Positions 5,140-5,422 of a stretch of 5,422 nt of DNA are shown one piece after another (positions within the stretch are counted from its first letter, which is position 1; each line of letters starts with the position of its first letter). Position numbers and translations under genes: made by a program. Below the pieces are notes generated by a model that was given only the letters and a program-made list of their open reading frames with translations, searched no databases and was not told the DNA's origin. The stretch is from CAZYCC01 sp964645985 (lineage in GTDB: Bacteria > Bacillota > Clostridia > Oscillospirales > CAG-272), in contig CAZYCC010000100.1 of assembly GCA_964645985.1 (NCBI GenBank), positions 1 to 5,422 of the forward strand, in the 5' to 3' direction.

Positions 5140-5422
5140 GCGCGGGATTTCCCGCTTCATTTCTTGGAGAAAGACCCTCCGGGGGATTTTGAGGCGGTAG
5201 CTCTTAGATGTCGTTTTCGGGGAAGCCCTACTGCCGTTATCGTAATTTGAACTGCCCCGCTCGGGGGGAGGGTGTGTGGGTACCCTACTTTGTCGAAATT
5301 TCGACTGCTACCTCTAAGATTTAGTTTTCGGGGAACCGAAGTGCCTCTATCGTAATTTCTACTGCCGTTTCTAAATATAGTTTTCGGGTAACCCCCACTA
5401 CCGCGCGGTCATTTCCACTGCC
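5140..5422 (-). repeat. Right-end array of ~56-bp units, inverted copy of left array
   Basis: Read on the minus strand, the heads CCCGAAAAC lie at 5388-5380, 5332-5324 and 5221-5213, giving steps of 56 and 111 bp, the same as on the left (56 and about 110). The modules match the left array closely, including the palindrome GTCGAAATTTCGAC (5292-5305), GGGTACCC (5278-5285) and the CCCCCC block of the shortened unit (minus strand of 5262-5270). The array ends inward in the hairpin shared with 225-245. Its outer end is cut by the window. No coding potential is seen. Confidence 0.85.
5142..5167 (+). terminator. rsmE terminator, also the hairpin end of the right repeat
   Basis: GCGGG (5142-5146) pairs with CCCGC (5151-5155) over an ATTT loop and is followed by the T-rich TTCATTTCTT. 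It starts 8 bp after the rsmE stop codon, a suitable place for an intrinsic terminator. The same hairpin, inverted, ends the left repeat array at 229-243, so the repeat family's boundary doubles as a terminator here. Confidence 0.6.

Overview
The window looks like a metagenome-assembled scaffold from a GC-rich Clostridia-type Firmicute. The gene set points there: ylxM next to ffh followed by rpsP and a KH-domain gene is a Firmicutes arrangement, and the TOPRIM protein in the right half is the clostridial RNase M5-like/DUF4093 type. Several starts have purine-rich Shine-Dalgarno sequences and one promoter is a near-perfect sigma-A site. A run of exactly 100 N (3372-3471) is a conventional scaffold gap, so the real distance between the two halves is unknown.

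Layout, left part (1-3371): an array of roughly 56-bp repeat units ends in a short GC hairpin (1-245). A strong sigma-70-type promoter (254-282) follows, then ylxM (322-693), a 348-bp spacer with a small direct-repeat family, and ffh (1042-2370). Next comes a 529-bp purine-rich spacer built of degenerate CGGGAAA-type units, then rpsP (2900-3142) and the start of khpA (3151-3371), cut by the gap. Right part (3472-5422): a complete RNase M5-like TOPRIM protein (3481-4080), a 309-bp AT-richer spacer with several perfect or near-perfect inverted repeats and an intrinsic terminator just ahead of rsmE, then rsmE (4390-5133), its hairpin terminator, and a second copy of the left-end repeat array in inverted orientation (5140-5422).

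The genes are housekeeping: co-translational protein targeting (Ffh, with YlxM as its usual partner gene), 30S assembly and rRNA handling (S16, RsmE, an RNase M5-like enzyme) and a small RNA-binding KH protein. I see no defence, secondary-metabolism or mobile-gene system. The unusual content is between the genes: the inverted repeat arrays at both ends, two further repeat families that push apart genes normally packed tightly together, and a possible structured leader in front of rsmE. Because the sequence begins and ends inside the same repeat family, assembly probably broke there, and joining the two parts across the N run needs independent proof.
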